Of a stretch of 64,000 bases of DNA, positions 1 through 46,185 are shown in pieces; the first letter of the stretch is position 1, and the number at the start of each line of letters is the position of its first letter. Under the pieces are notes generated by a model that worked only from the letters and a program-made list of their open reading frames with translations, had not been told where the DNA came from and searched no databases. Position numbers and translations under genes: made by a program. Where the stretch lies: assembly GCF_020740795.1 (NCBI RefSeq), contig NC_067305.1:1054001-1118000 (forward strand). Reading direction: 5' to 3'. This DNA is from Apus apus (lineage: Eukaryota; Chordata; Aves; Apodiformes; Apodidae).

Positions 1-625
1 GCCACAGCTTCCCTGGGCAACCTGGGCCAGGCTCTCACCACCCTCACAGCAAAGAATTTCTTAATATCCAACCTAAATCTTCCCTCTTTCATCTTGTAAC
101 CCTTCCCCCTCATCCCATCCCTCCCTGCCCTTGTCCCAAGCCCCTCCCCAGCTTTTCTGGAGCCCCTTCAGGCACTGGAAGGTGCTAGAAGGTCTCCCTG
201 GAGCCTTCTCTTCTCCAGGCTGAACACCCCGACTCTTGCAGCCTGTCTCCAGAGCAGAGCTGCTCCAGCCCTCTGACCATCTTTGTGGTCTCCTCTGGAC
301 TCTCTCCATGTCCTTCCTGTGTTGGGGGCTCCAGCACTGGACAAAGTGCTCCAGGTCCCCGTTCTCACAGGAGTGGAGCAGAGGGGTGAATCCCCTTCCT
401 TGTCCTGCTGGCCACGCTTCTTTAGATGCAGCCCAGGACACAGTTGATTTCTGGGCTGCAAGTGCACAGTGCCAGCTCATGTCAAACTTTTTCTCATCAG
501 CCAACACCCCCAAGTCCTTCTCCTCAGTGCTGTTCTCTGTTCACCTCTGCCCAACCTGTGTTTGTGCTTGGGATTGCCCAGACCCAGGTGCAGGACCTTG
601 CACTTGGCCTTATCTAACTTCCTGA
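1..625 (-). mobile_element. CR1 LINE fragment, cut by the window edge
   Basis: Complement of CR1 ORF2/3-prime UTR: ttccctgggcaacctgggcc at the left to aggaccttgcacttggcctt at the right. The minus-strand ORF at 73-513 is the degraded CR1 reading frame. Confidence 0.9.
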
Positions 626-927
626 GGTGATAAGGGAAGATAATCAACACCTCAAAGGCCAGATATTCATCATGACATCATGGATCCTGCCAGTTTTGTT
701 CAACCAGGCAGAAAAAGTACTCCAGCCCCTCTGCATGGAGGACACCAGCTCTCAGGCACAGCAGATGTGCTTTTCTCCCCATGCTGGTCTTGTGGCTGAC
801 CAAGGTGCAGCTGGACAAGGGGTGGAGGGTCCATGCCTGGTGCAGCTCCCTCCCCAGTCTGGGGGTGATTTGGGGCTTTCTGGCTGCAGCACAAGGCAAG
901 GCTGGGCTCTGGAGCTGAGCGTGTCAC

Positions 928-1055
928 AGGGTCACTCTGGTTGGAAAAGACCTTCAAGATCATCGAGTCCAACCACTCTGCCACATCCAGCACTAAACCC
1001 TGTCCCCTGGCACCACATCTGTCCTTTTAGATGTCACCAGGGCTGGTGGCACCCA
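928..1055 (-). mobile_element. CR1 3-prime fragment
   Basis: Contains ggttggaaaagaccttcaag and gtcccctggcaccacatctg. 626-927 between this and the first CR1 holds nothing recognisable. Confidence 0.8.
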
Positions 1056-1807
1056 AGGCCCTTCCCAGGGCCCCTCTGCTCCCTCCCCCTCCCACGCAGC
1101 CACGGAGCCGTTCTGGAAAAACAGATTTAATGGAATGAAACCAAGAAAAAGCAATTCAGCCAAGGACTTTAACAGCCCCCAACTCCAGCCCTCCTGGCTG
1201 CCCCAGCCGCCTCCAGGACACAATCAAGGACCCTCAGGGTCTTTTCCAGGGGCAGCTCCTTCGTCAGTGTCAGGTCACCTGCCGGATCCCCGAGGTCCTG
1301 GTGGTGGGGAAGTGCAGAGGGGCTGGGGGGACATCACTGGGGGATGTCATTTCCCAGGGGTGCCCCTGCAGAGGTGGCCATGCCCAAGGTGTTGGCCTCT
1401 GCATCTTGCTACTCACTGTGCTCATGGGGGGGATGGACTTTGGGAGCACTGAGGGGGCTGGGGCCCCTGCTCTGCCCTGCTGGTGGTGGGGCAGGAACTG
1501 CTGCTCTTGGCCCTGGGGGGCCCCGGGGGCTGCAGGAGCCCCTGGCCCAGCGTGGAGGTGGCTGGTGGAGGCTGGTTGGGGCTCCTCCATATGGTGTGGA
1601 AGCCCCAAGGGTCAAAGCAGCAGCTCCTGGGAGCCCCTTGCAGCCCTGTGGGGTGAGGGGAGCTGTGCTGGGTGGGGGGACCCTCCGGGGGCTCCCCATG
1701 GCTGACATCCCCCAGCTCTGCACGGGGAGCTGGGGGACAGGGGAGCAAACTGGGGAGGGGACTTGATTCCAGGGGGGAGAGGGGAGAGGTGGCCCCAGGT
1801 CTTTGGG
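1056..1807. other. Non-coding GC-rich stretch
   Basis: No supported gene. The long frames on both strands lack codon structure or recognisable domains. An ATTAAA occurs on the minus strand at 1126-1131, which could end an unidentified minus-strand transcript, but nothing else supports that. Confidence 0.5.
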
Positions 1808-1955
1808 AAATCACAGAATTGTTAAGGTTGGAAGGGACCTTCAAGATCATCCAGTTCCAACCCCCTGCCATGAGCAGGGACCCCTCCCACTAGACCACAT
1901 TGCACAAAACCTCATCCAACCTGGCCTTAAAAGCCTCCAGGGAGGGGGCATCAGT
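1808..1955 (-). mobile_element. CR1 3-prime fragment
   Basis: Reads aggttggaagggaccttcaa and aaacctcatccaacctggcc. Confidence 0.85.
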
Positions 1956-2149
1956 GCTCTGGAGATGGGATTTACTGGGCACACGTCACCCAGGCAGGGG
2001 CAGGGACCCTCCCCCAGGCTGTGTCTGTGGGGGTCCAGGGGTGGTAGGGATGTGGGAGCACCTGGGGCTGGGGATGGTGAAGGTGGCAGATGCACCAGAG
2101 CAGACAGGGTGCCCTGCTGGGGGGTCCTGGGGTGCCCCCCCACCCCTGG

Positions 2150-2560
2150 GCAGAGGTTGGCAGGGGCTGAAAGAGAGACAGGAGCCATGGCTGGGGGTCA
2201 GCTCTGCTCATGCCCCCAGGAGAGTCCCTGGGCTGGGGGATGTGGGGTGGATTCCTACCTTGGTGGTAGAAAGTTCCTGGGAGCACAAAAGACTGCTGGA
2301 GCCTGGGAACTGGGGGGGCCTGGGGTGCCCCCCAGCCCGGGGGTGCCCAGGCTGCAGGGAAGGGCTGTGCCTGCCCGGGCAGGGGGTACAGGCTGGTGGG
2401 GGCTGAAAGAGAGACAGGAGCTGGTGTCACCTCCACTGGTGCCACCAGGTCCCTCCCCAGGCTGTGGGGTCGGGGTCGGTCCCTACCTTGGGGGTAGAAG
2501 GTTTTGGGGATCACAAAAGCCTGAAGGAACTGGGGTGCTGGGGGGCCCCGGGGGCCACAC
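2150..2560 (-). repeat. Two-copy tandem duplication of about 235 bp with splice-like signals
   Basis: On the minus strand each copy has an acceptor-like ctcctgtctctctttcag (complement near 2170 and 2410) and a short open segment ending in a GTAGG donor: QSFVLPGTFYHQ in the left copy and QAFVIPKTFYPQ in the right. The two peptides are alike. Could be duplicated exons of an unidentified minus-strand gene or its remains. I do not recognise the protein. Confidence 0.4.
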
Positions 2561-2644
2561 AGGGGGTGCTGCCCTGGTCTGTGTGCCATGGTCCTTCTGA
2601 CTGTTTGTTGGTTGCCAAGGTCTCTCTGGTGGCTCCCAGGACAC

Positions 2645-2733
2645 AATGTGGGGGCTCCCAAGACAGAAGAATGTGGGGGCTCCCAAGACACAATGTGGGG
2701 GCTCCCAGGATGGAATGTGGGGGCTCCCAGTGT
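2645..2733. repeat. 22-25 bp minisatellite
   Basis: Four units of aatgtgggggctcccaagac with variable ends. Confidence 0.88.
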
Positions 2734-3164
2734 TCCATCCCTCCAACATTCTCCCCAGCTCCCAGCAAAGGGTGAAGGGGGGGCTGGGGAGCCCCTGGCC
2801 CCTCCGGTTGTCTCTCCAGGGCTGTGGGTGCCAGTGCCCTTGTCTGGAGGCCTCGGTCCCTCCCCAGAGCTGGGACATCCCTGGGCTCAGGGGCCTTGGG
2901 GGCAGGAGCCCCAGGCCTGGGGCTGGGCTGGAGGGCACAGGCTGGGGAGGGGGTGGGCAGGGCCAGGGGTGGGGGTCGCTCTGTGGGGCAGGGAGAGGGT
3001 GTTGGGGGGAGCCCTGACAGTCCCCAGGGGCTGGTTGAGCCTCTGGGGCAGGAGGAGGGGATGGAAAACAAAGCAGATGTTGGAGCAGGGGCTGCTCCCG
3101 ACCCCCCTGCTGGGATGGAGACCCCAGGAGCTCCTCTGCAGGCCACGGGGAGAGATCACACATG
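2734..3164. other. Non-coding GC-rich stretch
   Basis: GC-rich and low in complexity. Frames are open on both strands for compositional reasons only. No feature recognised. Confidence 0.5.
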
Positions 3165-3240
3165 GGCAGGGGTCCCTGCTCATGGCAGGGAGGTTGGAAC
3201 CTGCTGATCTTTAAGGTCCCTTCCAACCTTCACCATTCTA
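3165..3240 (+). mobile_element. CR1 3-prime tail
   Basis: Contains gatctttaaggtcccttcca and ends near caccattct. Confidence 0.75.
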
Positions 3241-3243
3241 CCT

Positions 3244-3660
3244 CTGGGTCAGGAGCCCTTGTCCTTCCAGGGGATTTCCACTTCCCCCACACCAGCTGGG
3301 AACACCACAGTGCTGTGAGCAGCAGGTCTGGGAAATTCCTGTAGTCTGTGGGAGAGACCTTCTTGTCACCTTCTTGCCACCAGAACTCGGGGTGCCAGGT
3401 AGGAAAGTCTGGAGAGAAGGAGCATGAGGGGTGGTCTTTTTGCTGAGGATGTGGTGAGGGAGGTGCTGAGCTCCTGTCCCTGGGATCAGGGGTGGGATGC
3501 CTGGGAATGGTGCAGCTGCCCCAGGGGAGGTTCAGGATGGACATCAGGGAGCTTTTCTTCACCAAGAGGGTGTTCAAACCCCTGCCCCGGGGCAGGGCCT
3601 GATTGTCTGGGGGCTTTGGAGCCCAGTCCTGCTGGAGGGGACGCTGGTGGTGTTCAAGAC
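3244..3660 (+). mobile_element. CR1 ORF2 endonuclease-region fragment with joined tail piece
   Basis: The + frame reads LPGDFHFPHTSWEHHSAVSS, close to the GDFN-P-WE motif of the CR1 endonuclease domain, then stops. After it a separate piece (atcagggagcttttcttcac) comes from the CR1 3-prime region, so the interior is deleted or two fragments are adjacent. Confidence 0.7.
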
Positions 3661-3699
3661 CAAGGCCATGCAGCCCTTGCTGTGGTGTGTGCCCACCCC

Positions 3700-4190
3700 C
3701 CCGGGCCCAGGGTCTGTCTGAACCTCTGCAGTGTGGGTCCTTCCCACAGGCTGCAGTTCTTCACACACTGCTCCAGCACGGGCCCTTCCCAGGGGTGCAG
3801 CCTCCCGGGAATGCTCTGCTCCAGGGTGGGCTCCCCCTGAGCCCACAGGTGCTGCCAGGACCCTGCTCCAGTGAGGGCTCTCCACAGTCACAGCTTCTTT
3901 CACCTGCATCCAGCTGCTCCAGCACGGGCTCTGCGCAGGCTCCAGGTGGATATCTGCTCCACTCTGGACCTCCACGGGCTGCAGGGGGAACCACCTGCTT
4001 CACCATGGTCTTCAGCAGCAGCTGCAGGTGAATCTCTGCCCTGGCACCTGGAGCAGCTCTTCCCCCTCCTTCTGCACCAGCCCTGGTGGCTGCAGGGATG
4101 TTTCTCTCACATGGTCTCACTCCTCTCTCCCAGCTGCTGTTGTGCAGCAGCTTTTCCCCTTTCTTGAAGCTGTTACCCCGAGGCTCTCCC
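3700..4190. mobile_element. Unclassified interspersed, retroelement-like segment
   Basis: Starts near ttcccacaggctgcagttct and runs to cccctttcttgaagctg. It has the look of a dispersed bird repeat (long, mildly open minus-strand frame at 3761-4531, no host-gene match), but I cannot name the family. Only a repeat-library search would settle it. Confidence 0.35.
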
Positions 4191-4334
4191 CCTGGGGCAG
4201 GTGGGCTCAGCTTTGGCCAGTGGGGGGTCCCTCTGGGACCCGGCTCCATCTTCCCCGGGGGGGGCAGCTTCTGGCATCTCACAGAAGCCACCCTTGCAGC
4301 CCCCGCACCCCAAAACCTCACCCCAGAAACCCAG

Positions 4335-4480
4335 TGCTCCAGCAAAAGCCCCAGGGCCCCCTGGAGAGGAGCAGGGCTCCGTGGGGGTCTTGGCAAAGGT
4401 GGGTGAAGGCTCTGGGGTCTCTGGAGGGCAGCAGAGCCCTGCCCAGGCCCTGGAAAGGCTGGGAAATGCCCTGGGTAGTC
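4335..4480 (+). repeat. Degenerate repeat block, copy 1
   Basis: Shares ggtctctggagggcagcag and aaagccccagggcc motifs with 5040-5270. Confidence 0.5.
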
Positions 4481-4815
4481 ATCACAGAAGCTGGACCCTG
4501 GAGGAGTGTGGGGCATGAGAGGAAGGGACAAACCAGTCCAACCCTCCCCATTAAGCCCAAGCAGTCAGAGATAAACGGAGCCCCTGACCCACCTGGACAC
4601 CTGGAGCCCAGATGTTTATCAGCCCTCCTGGGAGAAACAGGTTTTACCACAACCCAGTTTGACAGAAACGATGGTATAATCCTGAAGGGGCTTGCACTGG
4701 AGATGCCAGGTAACATAGTCCTGCCTTCTCCTTCCTACTGGAGACCCTGTGACTCCCCAGGCCAGGGAGTGCCCATAACCCATCCCAGCACCCAGATTTC
4801 TGGAAGAAAGTAATC
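4481..4815. other. Intergenic stretch without recognised feature
   Basis: No ORF, RNA or repeat family recognised. Confidence 0.5.
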
Positions 4816-5032
4816 ATAGAATCATAGAATCATAGCATTGCTGGGGTTGGAAGGGACCTCAAAGACCATCTAGTTCCAAGCCCCCTGCAAGACAGTGCAG
4901 CGTGAAGCCACAAAACCTGCAGAAAGGGTGTATCCATCAGGGATCACCAAGAAAAGACAAGACTCCCAGCAGCCAGGGTAGGGTTGGGCTTGATGATCTT
5001 TAAAGGTCCTCCCAACCCAAACCATTCCCTGT
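4816..5032. mobile_element. Two short CR1 ends, opposite orientations
   Basis: 4816-4900 is a minus-strand tail (cagaatcat repeats, ggttggaagggacctcaaag); 4965-5032 is a plus-strand tail (gatgatctttaaaggtcct). Confidence 0.8.
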
Positions 5033-5039
5033 TTCTAGC

Positions 5040-5270
5040 AAAGCCCGACCACGTTCCCAGGGCTCTCTGGAGAGCAGCAGGGCTCTGGAGGGGTCTGGTA
5101 ATGCTCTGCAAAGGCACCAGGGCTCTCTGGAGGGCAGGTGGGCCCTGAAGGGTTAGGGCAAAGCCTGGTGATGGCTCTGGAGCTCTCTGGAGAGAGGCAG
5201 GGTCTTGCTCAGGCCCCTGAAAGAGTCCAGTAAAAGCCCCAGGTCTCTCTGTAGGGCACCAGGGCCCTAC
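5040..5270 (+). repeat. Degenerate ~60-bp tandem repeats, copy 2
   Basis: ggctctctggag recurs at about 60-bp steps four times with agggcagg/agagaggcag and aaaagccc elements. Related to 4335-4480. Confidence 0.6.
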
Positions 5271-5334
5271 ATTCACCAACACCACATCACTCCAGTTTCG
5301 TGGCAAGAATATTCTGGGGGACTGTCCAAAGCCT

Positions 5335-5800
5335 TATGCAAGTCCTGTTTATAAGAAGGACATGGAACTCTTGGATCAAGACCAGAGAAAGGCCACAAAG
5401 ATGTTCCAGGGCCTGGAGCAGCTCTGCTCTGAAGACAGGCTGAGGGAGTTGGGTTTGTTCAGCCTGGAGAAGAGAAGGCTCCAGGGAGACCTTAGAGCAG
5501 CTTCCAGTGCCTGAAGGGGCTCCAGGAAAGCTGGGGAGGGGCTTGGGACAAGGGCAGGGAGGGATGGGATGAGGGGGTAAGAGTTTTAAGGGAGATTGAA
5601 ATGAGATATGAGAAAGAAATTCTTTGCTGTGAGGGTGGTGAGACCCTGGCCAAGCCTTCCCAGAGAAGCTGTGGAAGCCCCATCCGTGGAAGTGTTCAAG
5701 GCCAGGCTGGATGGAGCTTGGAGAAACTGGGTCTAGTGGGAGGACTGGATGAATTTTAAGGTCCCTTCCAACCACTCTGTGATTCTATGATTCTATGAAG
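5335..5800 (+). mobile_element. CR1 LINE 3-prime fragment
   Basis: Starts near ataagaaggacatggaactc and ends in perfect gattctatgattctatga. Confidence 0.93.
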
Positions 5801-5875
5801 TCCAGGTAGATGATATTTGTAGCTCTTCCCTTGTCCACTGAGGTAGTCACTGCAGTGTGGAGTGGCTAGATTAGT

Positions 5876-6650
5876 CATAGAGTCATAGAATGTGTGGGGT
5901 TGGAAGGGACCTTTAAATGTCATCTAGTCCAGCCCCCCTGCAGTGCACAGGGAATTTTTTGACTACATCAGGTTGCTCAGAGCCTTGTCAAGCCTAACCT
6001 TGAATGTTTCCAGGGATGGGGCCTCCACCACTTCTCTGGGCAACCTGTTCCAGTGCTTCACCACCCTCATTGTAAACAACTTCTCCCTGGTATCCAATCT
6101 AAATCTACCTTGCTCTAGTTTAAGGACATTTCCCCTTGTCCTGTTGCTACAAACCCTTGTAGACAGCCCCTCCCCAGCTTTCCTGGAGCCCCTTCAGGCA
6201 CTGGAAGGTGCTCTCAGGTCTCCCTGGAGCCTTCTCTTCTCCAGGCTGAACACCCCAACTCTCCCAGCCTGTCTCCATAGGAGAGCTGCTCCAGCCCTTG
6301 GATCATTCGTGTGGCCCTTCTCTGGACTCGTTCCAGCAGGTCCACGTCCCTCTTGTGCTGGGGGCTTCAGAACTGGACACAGTGGTCCAGGTGGGGTCTT
6401 AGGAGAGCAGAGTAGAGGGGCAGAATCACCCCCCTTGACCTGCTGGTCACACTTCTTTGGATGTAGCCCAGGATGTGATTGGCCCTCTGGGCTGCAAGTG
6501 CACATTGTTTGCTCATGTCCAGCTTTTTGTCCACCAGATCCCTCTCTGCAGGGCTGCTCTCTACCACATCATCCCCCAGCCTGTACTGATAGTGAGGATT
6601 GCCCACCCAGGTGCAGGACCTTGCACTTGGCTTTGTTTCTCTTAGTCATG
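5876..6650 (-). mobile_element. CR1 LINE, 3-prime 0.78 kb
   Basis: Minus-strand frame 6367-6606 encodes the same CR1 ORF2 C-terminal segment (HYQYRLGDDVV to LDHCVQF) as the copy at 34133-34907; the two differ at only a few sites over about 0.77 kb. 5-prime truncated. Confidence 0.93.
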
Positions 6651-6814
6651 CCTTAGTCAAGCCTGGGTTTGCCCTTGGGTGGCCGTGTTGGGTCCAGTTC
6701 CTGGGAGCTGGCAGCACAGTGGTTGGGCATAGTGTGTCACTTCTCAGGACACGACTGTCCCAGTTCCATTTAAGCACTGTCCTGAAGCTCTTGGCTTTGC
6801 ACAGTCTGGGTGCA

Positions 6815-7235
6815 CTGAAGAGCAGCCCTGAGCAGGGCTCTGCACAGGCAGAGCTGCTGCAGCATCTCTGGAAGGATGAGATTCTTCCAGGGATGGAGAT
6901 TAGGTAGAGATTCTTCACCCAGAAGGTGGTGGAGCACTGGAATGGGCTCCCCAGGGTAGCAGGAATGGCACTGAGCCTGGCAATATTCAAGAAGCATTTG
7001 GACAGTGCCCTCAGGGACATGGTGTGAACTTTGGGGTTGTCCTGTTCTTCGGTGGGAGTTGGACTTGGTGATCCAGGCTGTCCCAGGAGGTGGTTGAGCC
7101 ACCATCCCTGGAGACATCTAAACAGACAGATGTGGTGCCAGGGGACAGGTTTCAGTGGTGGACATGGCAGAGTTGGGGTAGTGGTTGGACTCGATGATCT
7201 TGAAGGTCTTTTCCAACCAGAGTGATGCTGTGATC
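6815..7235 (+). mobile_element. CR1 3-prime fragments
   Basis: From gattcttccagggatggaga to gatcttgaaggtcttttcca and accagagtgatgctgtga. At least two joined pieces; ends about 100 bp beyond the UNC13A poly(A) site. Confidence 0.85.
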
Positions 7236-7350
7236 CTTGGTGTTAACCTCAAAGGTGCCAAGTGCTGCGTTGGGGTGGGAGTGTGGGTGCAGAGCCCCTG
7301 GGTGCCTGCCCTCCCACACCTCCACGGCAGCCGCAGGGAAGGGTGTGCTT

Positions 7351-7356
7351 TTTAAT
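7351..7356 (-). terminator. UNC13A poly(A) signal ATTAAA
   Basis: ATTAAA on the minus strand, followed 30-45 nt later by a GU-rich element (ggaggtgtgggagg, about 7308-7321). No AATAAA occurs earlier in the 3-prime UTR on this strand. Confidence 0.65.
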
Positions 7357-8330
7357 GTCAGTTATAATAAAATATTTTTACAGAGCCCAAAAAAGTCAAA
7401 ATAGTGCAAACATCTCACTGTCATGCATCCATGGCAGCCGCCGCCGGCGGTGCCCACGGGGTGGTACAGACACACAGGCATCAGTGACACGTGTGCTACA
7501 GGAGCAGAGTTGGTTGGTTCAATCACATGCCAAACAGGACAGTTTAGGGAGGGACACGGGGCCAGGGGCACCACGCTCAGGGGGGGCGGGGGGGCTGAGC
7601 CCCAGCCTGGCCGTGCGGGAGCAGCGGTTAGAAAAGGGGTGTAAACACTGAACAGAAATGAGAGAGGAAAGCTAAACCCTTTGGTCCCAGGCAAACCCTA
7701 GAGGAAAAGGACCGTGGGGGCCAGTGGGGGTACCCTGTTTTGGGGATGGGGAGAGGGCTGAGAGAGGTATATTGACTGGCGGGGTCATCAGGCCTTTGTC
7801 TTCCCTGGTACTCAGGGCAAGCTGGCCAGCTGGGGTGGCCACCCCCGACACCCCCTGGCCTCCTGGGCATTCACACGAGACACACACACACCAATGATCA
7901 CACAGAAATGGCAGTTAATGGGAAACTGGGGGGGAGGAGGTGGGGAAGGCTTCTGGATTTGGGATGGGAAGGGTCTTGTTTGCGCCAAGGAGGTCCCCTG
8001 GGCGCTGCTGCACTGCACAGGGGTGGCTGGTCCCCAGTGGCCAGAGCAAGGGGAGATGAGTCCCTCAGCTCCAGTGCCCCCAGCCCTCGCCCCAAGCCCT
8101 GTCACCCTGGGGTGGCAGTGGGACAGCCCACAGTGGTGGCACGGCAGGGAAGACAGGATATGGGCCGGGGGCTGTTCCCTGCCGCTCCCGGACCCAGTGA
8201 TACCACTGCCAGCCAGGGAGGGGACCCTGTGTGGGGCACGTGGGGGCTGTGCCCACCAACCCAACAGCCCCCAATAGCCCTTCCGGGTGCAGGACACAGC
8301 CCATGTCCAGCTGCCCCATGTATCTACAGC

Positions 8331-8346
8331 TATTTACATATGTACA
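8331..8346 (-). promoter_or_regulatory. Tandem Pumilio response elements in the 3-prime UTR
   Basis: The minus strand reads TGTACATATGTAAATA: two back-to-back matches to the PUM1/2 consensus UGUANAUA with no spacer. It is an AT-rich island inside a GC-rich UTR. Confidence 0.7.
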
Positions 8347-8896
8347 GGGTGCTGAGCGGGTGGGAGCCTCCCTGTCCCACAGGGCACCCAGTGATGCTCA
8401 AGGGATGAGGACAAGGGGCCATCGTGCTCAGCCAGACACTTGCCAACACCTCTATGTGGGATGAGACACACCCCCTGACACCCCCCCCCTAGCCCTTTCC
8501 TTGTGTCACTCAATGAGATTTGGGGCTGGGTAGGACAGGGTAGGGTCAGGGATGGGCTATTGAGGTTCCTCCATCTCAGACAGGTTGGGAAGGGGCAGGT
8601 CTGTCACACCGCCCAGTCTGGGGTTCAGCCCTTCCCTGCAGCCCCACCAGCCCCAGCAGCTTCCCCTCGGGGTGGGACGGGGGTATGGCCACGGTCTGCA
8701 CCCCTGTCACCCTGCCAGTCTGGCCAAGGGAGGGACGGGGGCATTTTGTCACTGCATCCACGTCACCCCCCTCACCTGCACCAGGGCCGGGAAGGAGACT
8801 CCTCTTGTGGCCACTCTTATGGCTTATACATGGCTGGAGGATGCGGTAGAAAAGGGGTTGGGAACGGAGAGGGAGGGCTGGGGGGGTGGGAGGTGT

Positions 8897-44867
<35,971 letters not shown>

Positions 44868-44930
44868 GTTCCCGGTGGCGGTGCCGGGCGCGGGGGGGCT
44901 CGCCGCCACCGCCCCCCCTGGCTAGCGGGC

Positions 44931-44940
44931 GGCCATCTTG
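44931..44940. promoter_or_regulatory. YY1-like site (GGCCATCTTG)
   Basis: Matches the YY1 core (CCAT, flanked as in GCCATCTTG) and touches the RE1-like site on the other side. On the minus strand its ATG opens a four-codon ORF (ATG GCC GCC CGC TAG, 44922-44936) that would be a uORF if transcription starts upstream of it. Confidence 0.5.
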
Positions 44941-44961
44941 TTCAGCACCGCGGACAGAGCC
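44941..44961 (+). promoter_or_regulatory. RE1/NRSE-like REST binding site
   Basis: A 21-bp match to the canonical RE1 (starts TTCAGCACC, then CGGACAG) with two differences from the classic consensus, about 75-95 bp upstream of the start codon. REST represses neuronal genes outside the nervous system, which fits UNC13A. Binding is inferred. Confidence 0.8.
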
Positions 44962-44969
44962 TGACGTCA
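44962..44969. promoter_or_regulatory. Perfect CRE palindrome
   Basis: TGACGTCA, the full CREB/ATF site, touching the end of the RE1-like site with no spacer. Confidence 0.75.
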
Positions 44970-45314
44970 CTCCCGCCCCCCGCCCCGCCCCGCCCCCCCC
45001 CCCGGCCCCGCCCCCCCCCCCCCCCCTGGCCCGGGGGTTTCAGGGGGGCTCAGCTCGGTTCCGGGCTCCCCCAGGGGCAGGTTGGACCCCCCGAGGGTGT
45101 CCTGCCCGTGCTGCCCCGGGGGGGTCTGTCACATCCGCATTGCCGGGGGGAGGATGGGGGGGGGGGGGGGGGCTGTGCCGATGTGGGGGGGCCGGGGGGT
45201 TGTGGCTCCAGCGGGGGCGGAATCTGTCCGGTCCGCATTGTGCCGGGGGGCTGGCTGGCTCCTCAGCCCTGGGGGGCTCTGTCCGGCCTGCACAGCCCCA
45301 GAATTGGGGGGGGT

Positions 45315-45785
45315 TCATAGAATCCCAGACTGGTTTGGGCTGGAAGGGACCTCAAAGCTCATCCAGTCCCAACCCCCCTGCACGGGCAGGGACACCTCCC
45401 ACCAGCCCAGGCTGCTCCAAGCCCCATCCAACCTGCCCTTCAACACTGCCAGGGATGGGGCAGCCACAGCTTCCCTGGGCAACCTGGGCCAGGCTCTCAC
45501 CACCCTCACAGCAAAGAATTTCTTCCTCATATCCAACCTAAATCTCCCCTCTTTCATCTTGAAACCATTACACCCTCATCCATTCCCATCCCTCCCTGCC
45601 CTTGTCCCAAGTCCCTCCCCAGCTTTCCTGGAGCCCCTTCAGGCACTGGAAGCTGCTCTCAGGTCTCCCTGGAACCTTCTCCAGGCTGAACACCCCAACT
45701 CTCCCAGCCTGGCTCCAGAGCAGAGCTGCTCCAGCCCTCCCATCATCTCCGTGGTCTCCTCTGGACTCGCTCTAACAGCTTCAAG
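45315..45785 (-). mobile_element. CR1 3-prime fragment upstream of the UNC13A promoter
   Basis: From atagaatcccagactggttt (3-prime end) to ggactcgctctaacagctt. Same subfamily as 20515-21001. Confidence 0.92.
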
Positions 45786-46185
45786 GTGCAATGTTACCCC
45801 ACCCCAGGGGAAGGCACAGAGAGGGGTCTCACAGCCCCCTGGAGTGGGCAGCCATGGGCCACACTGTGCCTGTGCAGAGATGGGTCTAAGCAGAGGGTGG
45901 GGGGTAAATTTTCATCCCTCCCAAGAGGATCCCATCTCTCCACTTCCAAATGTCACATCTCAAAGAAATGCTGAGATCTGGGCACAGTGATCATGGCTCA
46001 GGGGCTGGAGAAGCTGCCAGCCACGCGGGACAGAGGGACTGGCAGCTCTGCTGCTCCCAGCCTGTCTCTCTGGGCTCCCTGGCTGGCCCTGCCTGTGTTC
46101 CCACATTCACGTGTCCATGTGCACGTGTGTCTGTGTCCATATGTAGGACTGAGGGCACGGGTGTGCACACACGTGTTACTGGTGT
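45786..46185. other. Intergenic stretch without recognised feature
   Basis: Contains only a short TG-rich part (46110-46175). Confidence 0.5.

Larger units (their letters stand above)
7335..8896 (-). other. UNC13A: UNC13A 3-prime UTR
   Basis: About 1.56 kb between the stop codon and the first plausible poly(A) signal, with no intron needed. It contains a tandem Pumilio motif (8331-8346) and a UG-rich stretch (7871-7893, CA-rich on +). The far end is inferred from the signal, not from transcript data. Confidence 0.7.
44868..45310 (-). promoter_or_regulatory. UNC13A CpG-island promoter and 5-prime UTR
   Basis: Very GC- and CpG-rich. Includes repeated GC boxes (cgccccgccccgcccc, 44978-45011) and C runs of 11 and 15 (G runs on the coding strand, potential G-quadruplexes). 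No TATA box. The transcription start cannot be fixed. Confidence 0.65.

Noticed and set aside
1126..1131. ATTAAA on the minus strand as the end of a gene
   Set aside because: No supporting terminal exon; kept only as a remark on the stretch.
1972..2691. 239-codon minus-strand ORF
   Set aside because: Open because of GC composition. Only the short duplicated splice-like segments inside it merit attention.
44907..44909. In-frame GTG upstream of the UNC13A ATG
   Set aside because: Family start is MSLLCVG at 44865-44867; no reason to invoke a non-ATG start.
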